DNA of 64,000 bases from positions 364,982,687-365,046,686 of the forward strand of contig NC_069658.1 of assembly GCF_027244095.1 (NCBI RefSeq), in the 5' to 3' direction. This document shows positions 58,256-64,000 of the stretch, piece after piece (positions within the stretch are counted from its first letter, which is position 1; each line of letters starts with the position of its first letter). The notes beneath the pieces are model-generated. The model made no database searches. It was not told where the DNA came from and was given only the letters and a program-made list of their open reading frames with translations. Source of the DNA: Hemicordylus capensis. Lineage: Eukaryota; Chordata; Lepidosauria; Squamata; Cordylidae. Both the position numbers and the translations under genes were made by a program.

Positions 58256-58927
58256 AATTTTAATGAACTGATTTAGCTGACCACATTATTGCTGCTACAG
58301 CATGTCTTATCTTTTTTATTTATTAAGACAGCATTATGTTCTGGCCTCTCAGGATGAGTACAGTTGTCTGGCCTTGACTTCCAAGATGTAAAGTTATTTA
58401 ATGTTGCTTTGCTGTGTTGTAAATATTTCCAGCTGTTTCTCAAAGGTGAGTAGCTGTATGACCTTTTCTGTTATTGGTTTCAGGTCTTCATTAAATATTG
58501 CAATGGGTTGGAGGGGGGAATTTATTCCAGGGAGTAATCTGGAGCCTAGAAATGGCTGTGTCTGAATGATTGCTGCTTTCCCTGACATTTTGGACAAGCT
58601 GCTTTAACCTTGGCTTTACTGTATTTGAAGTTGGAGTATGATACTTGCCTTCCTACTTATGCTTTGATTATTTAACACTTTGAAGATGGAAGTCTCTTTG
58701 AGTTCTGAGTAATATATGCAGCAGAACAGAAAAAATACTGGAAGAGCACAAAGGGGGGGGTGTTATTTTGGGTGACAGTGATCTTTGTCCCACTGATTTC
58801 TGTATACAATTCCATCCTAAATGTATTTTTCTATGAAAAGTCCTATTGATTTGGATTTAGTTAAGTTCTTTTCTTCCCTATGCCAATTCTGTCTGCAACA
58901 GACAGGAAAAAGCCAATGAAAAACAGC

Positions 58928-59180
58928 TCTCTGGTGCAGCAGGGAAATGACTTGACTAGCAAGCCAGAGGTTTCCAGTTTGAATCCCCGCTGGTATGTTT
59001 CCCATACTATGGGAGACACCTATATCAGGCAGCAGCAATATAGGAAAGATGCTGAAAGGCATCCTCATACTGCGTGGAAGATGGCAATGGTAAACCCCTC
59101 CTGTATTCTACCAAAGACAACCACAGGGCTCTGTGGTTACCAGGAGTCAACACTGACTTGACAACACACTTTACCTATGT
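58928..59180 (+). mobile_element. Sauria-type SINE
   Basis: CTGGTGCAGCAGGGAAATGA, GTTTGAATCCCCGCTGG, GGTAAACCCCTCCTGTATTC and CACAGGGCTCTGTGGTTACC with the Bov-B-like end GTCAACACTGACTTGACAAC. Confidence 0.85.
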
Positions 59181-59192
59181 ATATTGAGCAAT

Positions 59193-59198
59193 AATAAA
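59193..59198 (+). terminator. GRPEL2: candidate GRPEL2 poly(A) signal
   Basis: AATAAA about 940 bp after the stop, just downstream of the Sauria SINE, with a GTGTGTG stretch 15 bp later. Confidence 0.45.
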
Positions 59199-59384
59199 AG
59201 CTGACTTGAGTGTGTGAAAAGTAGCTTATTCAAGTAACCACAGGAGTGTAGCAATGGGGGCAGGTAGAGGCAGGGTTAGCTACTTGTCAGGAGGCCTTTA
59301 CCGTACTCATCCTGCTTTTGCTGCTGCCTGTCATAAGTTCATTACCTGTATGGTTGAAGCTGGCAGGAACAGACTTGGGAGAGG

Positions 59385-59580
59385 GGTCAAAACGAAGTAG
59401 TAGAACATGTGCTTTTTATGCAGGTTTCAGGTTTGATTCCAAGCATCTCCAGTTAAAGGATCTCTCGGATAGCAGGGCTGGGAAGGACCTCTTCCTGAGT
59501 TCTTGCCTTTCTCACTCAGAGTAGACAATACTGGGCTAGATGGACTATTTAGTCAACTATTGGACCACTGTCCATCTGTA
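59385..59580 (+). mobile_element. tRNA-derived SINE
   Basis: Plus-strand copy of the tRNA-Ala-like family: GTAGAACATGTGCTTTTTAT, GGTTTGATTCCAAGCATCTC, CCAGTTAAAGGATCTCTCGG and GTAGACAATACTGGGCTAGA. Confidence 0.78.
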
Positions 59581-62500
59581 GGAAAACTTCCTAAACTCTT
59601 TGTGTAGATCTAGGCCTCTTGGCTTCAGAATGTTCTGTCAAATTTTTACCATGGCTTTCAAGCACAATTTGATATATGGATCAGTCCTGGAAGAATCCTG
59701 GCTCCAAATGGAAAGTACAGTCTTTCATTATATTTGAGCTGTCAAGTAATTGATTGGCAAATAATCTTATGAAATCTCCTGATTCATAAAATACATGATT
59801 AGATATCAAATCTGCTTTTTCTATTTGGTGTTTTTTTAAAAAGATGAAATACCTGAATAAACATCTGAAGTGTTCTTGAACTGCCTGCAAAATAGTAGGG
59901 AAAACATCTGGATCAGTTGACTTCATTTAACTATAGAAACTGATACAATTGAGATGGAAGAGGAGTGAATGTTTGGTTCTGAAAAGTGAATGTTGGTTTC
60001 TGTGTAGTATGCAAGCTAAAAATGTATGGTCCTTATTTCAATTTTATACAGTATATAGATGGAAGTGAAGATATCCTGATATTTAGTAGTGTGAGGAATC
60101 TTAGCTCAATTTGAGAGACAATGGAAAACACCCAACCTGTTCTTTGTTTCATTTGAAGGCTAGGTGTAACTACAAAGAAAGGAATCCTAGCGGGACAGGC
60201 TCATCTCAGACTAATGACAGTCACTTTTTCTTTTCCAAAGTAAATTTGCCATGGCAAAATGAGCAGGCTGACTCATTTTAGGCTGGTTAGACTCTCACCA
60301 GGCTAACTAGATTCTGTCTTCTGATGGTTCCAATAACTTTCTTAGCTTCCAAGTTACTCAAGTTAGTTATTTATGATGGTCCAGAGGCATTTCATTTTGA
60401 CTCCCTGAACTACAGAAATGAAAAATCCATCCCCACTGGTATTTCTCCCCAGTTACTTTACCCCATAATTGACATGTTGTTATTAATGTAGAGTGTGCTG
60501 GGAGGAACTGGAGCTTCATATGATTGCTTAAGAAATTTCTCAAGCAAGTGGACTAAAATCAAATGTCCAACATTTGTCTGCAGCACCAAATGGGAATTAC
60601 TCTTTGGTCCCTGAATGAATTCTCCTTGTAGTAATATAAGAGGTCTAGTGACCTCTTATATTTTAATTTAAAATATGTTTTAAGATTTGGGGTATTTTTT
60701 ATTAGCAAGCACAAGGTGTTTTGATATCCCCTTTGCCAAGCAAATGAGAAAAGTATTTATGCAATGCAGTCCTATATAAATTTACTCAGAAGTAACTCCT
60801 ACATTCAATAGACTTTACTCCTAGGTAGGTGTGCATATGCAGCATTAGTCTTCCAAAGTTCAATTGCTTCAGAAGGCAGCTAGCCATTTGCGTGTCTCAT
60901 ATAAATTCATACACTTGAAATGCTGCTCTTATTAACCCAAAGTTTCTTGCTTGATGGGAGTGAGAGAGGAAACCTGTGTTGTATAGACGTCACATTGTCA
61001 AAGCTCCCTGCACTATGCTCTTCCAAACAAATCTGTCTGCTGAAACATGTTTGGTGTGGATGCCTTATGAATAGGATATCTTTATGTCCACTGAGGGGGT
61101 TGGGGATGGTGATTTATGGTGATTTATTTATTGCTATTTTTAAATAGGCAGTAATCTGGGGAGGAGGGGGATTAAGTTACATGGGTGCTTTGATATAGTC
61201 AATGTGTGCTTTGATATAATCAATGTGTGCTTTTATATCTTTGCACAAACAAATCATGTAGTGTATATTCTGCTGGCTCAGTGATAGTGGCCACTATCCA
61301 ATATTTTATTTTCTTCAGTACTAAATAAAGTGGAATTCCCGTGCCAGATCCATCCTGTGGTTGAATGTTTTGAGCTTGCACCATTGTCCCCCGCCCGCCG
61401 CGCCCCGCCGCCAGCCCATGAAATCTTATGCTACAATAAATATTTTTAAATCATCAACAGGATTATTTGTTTTGCTAAAACAGACTAACACAACTGCTCT
61501 TCTGCAAGCTGATTTTTTATTTTTTTATTTTTTTGGTCTCTCTTGCATGATCTTCTACTAAACAGTTATGGGAAATGCATCACTTTAGGTTTCCCATAAA
61601 TAATATGTTCCACAGAAAGACATTCCTTGGGGAGTGATTCTCCAAAATAATATTGCCAGCTTTGATTTTTTTTTTTTTAAACCTGCTTGGTGAATAAAGC
61701 CAGCAGGGAATTAATGGATGCAGTTGGGTTTTGCTGGTTGGGATAGAACTTGGCATGGAACCTGGTTGACATTTTGCTCAAAATACCTATGTTATTCAGC
61801 AGAATTCCAGATACCAAATCTGCAACTTTTTAAAAAAAGAAAAAATAAACAGGAAAATAAAATGCCTAATGATTGGCAAACTCAGTCTAAGAAAGCCTGT
61901 CGGCTTCCTGTGGTGCTCGTTAAATTATTGTGGCATCAGTTAGATGTGATATGACAACCTTTGGCAGTTGCAGTTTCGTATCTGGTTGTGTAGATTTTCA
62001 GCCATTCTGTCATCAGCTGAGCCTCACCCCCAAATAAACAGGTCCCTGTTAAACAGATAAGCATTTTGCATTTGTCAAGAGTGAGACTGCTGAAAACCCA
62101 TTTCTGTCGCATCTAGTGTGTGATGTGAAAGTGTTGTGTGAAAAGGTCAGGATTTCTAGATAAGCAGCATCAACCTTAGATAATTTGACACTTGAAATGA
62201 AAGTCAAAATGGCACCACAATGTTCTGGAACTCCTATTTTTGAATGACGCACAGAAGCCGAGAGACAACGCAGAAAAACAGTGCTCCTCTCCGCAGACCC
62301 AGAACTCCACTACTCCACGTTGCTTTGTGAACATTAGTGATTTTGTATGATAAATGAGAGACGACTTAAAGCTGGACACAGAGCAGGGAGACTTGATATA
62401 TGTAATAGTCAGACCCAGGGCCCCATCCATCCTATTGGTATTTTAAGCACTGCATTCAACACTGATTCTGTAGGAATCAAAGTGAATGACTACAACCTCT

Positions 62501-62590
62501 TCTCGAAAGGGTGGTATCTCTTTAAGAGGCAGCTCTTTTCCTTGTCTGTGTTCCCTGCGAACCAGCGAGGACAAAGGAGGCGCTGCAAGA
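59581..62590. other. GRPEL2-PCYOX1L intergenic spacer
   Basis: AT-rich and mostly unique. 60762-60845 is a small TIR repeat (GCAGTCCTATATAAATTTAC). 61410-61507 resembles the end of a dispersed repeat (ATGCTACAATAAAT, CAGACTAACACAACTGC) whose class I cannot assign. No coding remnant. Confidence 0.45.
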
Positions 62591-62597
62591 GGCACAG

Positions 62598-62602
62598 CCA
62601 AT
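62598..62602 (+). promoter_or_regulatory. PCYOX1L: CCAAT box, PCYOX1L promoter
   Basis: CCAAT in CACAGCCAATGAGCAG, 262 bp before the ATG in a GC-rich TATA-less region. This fits an NF-Y site; function is inferred. Confidence 0.45.
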
Positions 62603-62863
62603 GAGCAGCTGCCTCTCCTTCCCTTCCCTCCCCAGTATCTCACGAATTGCTGCGTCTAGTAAAGTAGTGGAAAGAAACAAGATCGTCTCTGGGTCACGCA
62701 GCAGCAGAAGTAGGCGGGCAGGCAGACTAGGGATCCAGCTTTGCCGTTTGGATTGCATGGATGTGATCGCACGCACTGCATTTGGCATTCTCATTCTCAC
62801 TTTTGCGAGGCACAGCCTCTTCCTCTGCCATCTCCTCCTCCGCTTCCCTTCCCCACTGCCACC

Positions 62864-62984
62864 ATGATGGCAGAGGTGCATCAGCTGCCTCATGCATCCC
62901 GGCTCCTTTTATTTCTAGCTGTAGGGGTGATGTGGACGGAACGCTCTGTCGCTGCATCAGGGGATGCTCCGCCTGGCAAAATAG
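62864..62984 (+). CDS. PCYOX1L: PCYOX1L coding exon 1
   Basis: Prenylcysteine oxidase 1-like is a secreted or lumenal flavoprotein related to PCYOX1. The exon encodes 40 residues: MMAEVHQLPHASRLLLFLAV, GVMWTERSVAASGDAPPGKI. A hydrophobic core (LLLFLAVGVMW) forms the signal peptide. GDAPPGKI is the conserved start of the mature protein just before the FAD-binding GxGxxG motif, which lies in the next exon outside the window. The first ATG (gccaccATGa) has the better Kozak context; a second follows immediately. Donor aaatag|gtaggc, phase 1. The gene lies 4.6 kb after GRPEL2, as in human. Confidence 0.92.
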
Positions 62985-64000
62985 GTAGGCGTTCCTCTTT
63001 ACTCAAAGGAGGCTGGTTCATGGTGTCCGGATTTGACTGGTTGAATCAAGGCCGCCTACAATAGGGTGGTCTGGAGAGGCAGGAGTATGCCTCTGTGCGG
63101 GGAGGCCCAGCGTGAGAAAATAAAAAGTGTGGCGGGGGAAGCATGAGGATAAAAAGCTGGTGATGGTGCTGAAATGGCAGTTGTCTGTTTAGGACTGGGC
63201 CAGCAGCACTGAGGGATGTTATTCATAGCTTCTGTCTTCCTGCTAGTCACATGTCATTTTCTGATACAGATATTCTTTTTGAAATCCATCCTGATGCTAA
63301 TTTTGGCTACACAAAGCCCAGTGATCCATAATGAGGCAGGATGTTGTGTTTCTTATGTGCAATCCTATACATACCTAAAAGTAAATCCATCTTTATTCAG
63401 TGGGATTTTCTCCCATGCGTAGGATTGTAGCCTTATGCCTGCTTCCTTTCTGGGACATCTCTGTCCATGCACAAATGCTGCCCCCCTCCACTACCCTGCT
63501 GCTGGGCTCAGGGACACTTGGTGACTGCCTTCCTCTGTCCACTCTTGACTAGCAGCCTTCTTGCTTGTGATTAATAGTGTAGTTTAATCTGTTGTTAGAG
63601 TAAGCAAACGCCTTAAGAGGGACAACTGCTTTCTGTGGTGTGTAATTCCTAGGGCTTGTTGAGACTAAATACCACAGTTGGGTCATTTCGGATTATACCT
63701 CCTCAGCCAACATAATGATAAGATCTACTTTTCTTCGCAGTATCCCAGCACCCTCCTGGCACATCCCTTTATCACATGAGAGTCACTGTTTGTATGTAGA
63801 GTTACTGTTCAGAAGAACAGCTCCTCCCCATGATAAAGGGATGCCCCAGGGAGTGGCAGCAAGTCCCTTTTTTAATTGTTTCATGGGGGCCCACTCCAAG
63901 TCCAACTTTCTTGTTGGAGTACAGTGACTTTAAGTTAGAGTACTGCGACAAAATGTTATGAGCGATCCAGTGCTGTGGAACGTTTGTCTCAACTGATCTT
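62985..64000 (+). other. start of PCYOX1L intron 1
   Basis: Unique sequence apart from a small TIR repeat at 63359-63434 (GCAATCCTATACATACC and its inverse near GTAGGATTGTAG). No further exon is visible. Confidence 0.5.

Larger units (their letters stand above)
58256..59198 (+). other. GRPEL2: GRPEL2 3' UTR (putative)
   Basis: T-rich sequence after the stop, then a Sauria SINE. The first AATAAA is at 59193-59198; if used, the SINE is part of the mature transcript. A later AATAAA lies near 61324. Confidence 0.45.

Noticed and set aside
62522-62893. 123-codon minus-strand frame over the PCYOX1L start
   Set aside because: A shadow of GC-rich promoter DNA and the sense exon; no similarity and no splice support.

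Overview
The window is vertebrate genomic DNA, almost certainly from a squamate reptile (lizard or snake). It shows split genes with GT-AG introns, long CA/CT/TAA microsatellites and a squamate-style repeat load: Sauria-type SINEs with a Bov-B-like end, R4/Dong-type LINEs, L2 and CR1 LINEs, CORE-SINEs, hAT MITEs and a DIRS element. Host coding sequence is only a few percent of the window. I cannot name the species.

Three host genes lie on the + strand in the order and orientation known from human 5q32. AFAP1L1 (actin filament-associated protein 1-like 1) is represented by its last 11 coding exons, 5013-27908, about 462 residues: end of PH1, basic linker, PH2, coiled coil and the conserved C-terminus. 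Its earlier exons lie before the window. GRPEL2 (mitochondrial GrpE-like nucleotide exchange factor for HSP70) is complete in four coding exons, 36808-58255, 228 residues, with a first intron of 15.5 kb swollen by repeats. PCYOX1L is represented by coding exon 1 only (62864-62984: signal peptide and the start of the FAD-binding fold). All splice phases fit, so the three models read without forced corrections.

Layout. 1-4803: right part of an old, broken DIRS-type tyrosine-recombinase retroelement inside an AFAP1L1 intron. 5013-27908: AFAP1L1 exons, with introns holding L2, a three-copy R4-type LINE cluster, a 1.26 kb hAT element, a Tigger-like MITE and a CR1 split by about 3 kb of later insertions. 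27909-36600: 3' UTR and intergenic DNA with SINEs, a GC-rich minisatellite, a Sauria SINE broken by a 447-bp insertion, and a minus-strand LINE tail. 36600-58255: GRPEL2, with a promoter carrying a ZNF143/THAP11-type motif; intron 1 holds a CpG-dense minisatellite, a G-quadruplex tract, a foldback element with a hAT in its loop, two copies of a 136-bp palindromic hAT MITE and several L2 copies. 58256-64000: GRPEL2 3' UTR, mostly unique spacer, then the PCYOX1L start.

The most interesting points are these. (1) R4-type LINE copies sit in TAA/TTA tracts that look like the tails of earlier elements, so each insertion may supply the next landing site. (2) A SINE family fuses a 5S-rRNA-like head to the body of a tRNA-derived SINE. 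(3) A hAT MITE carries two inverted ZNF143/THAP11-like motifs per copy. (4) GRPEL2 here has serine where mammalian GRPEL2 has its redox cysteine (human Cys87). (5) Several nested insertions have clean target duplications. I found no evidence of a new enzymatic system; the novelty lies in element architecture and in the GRPEL2 sequence.
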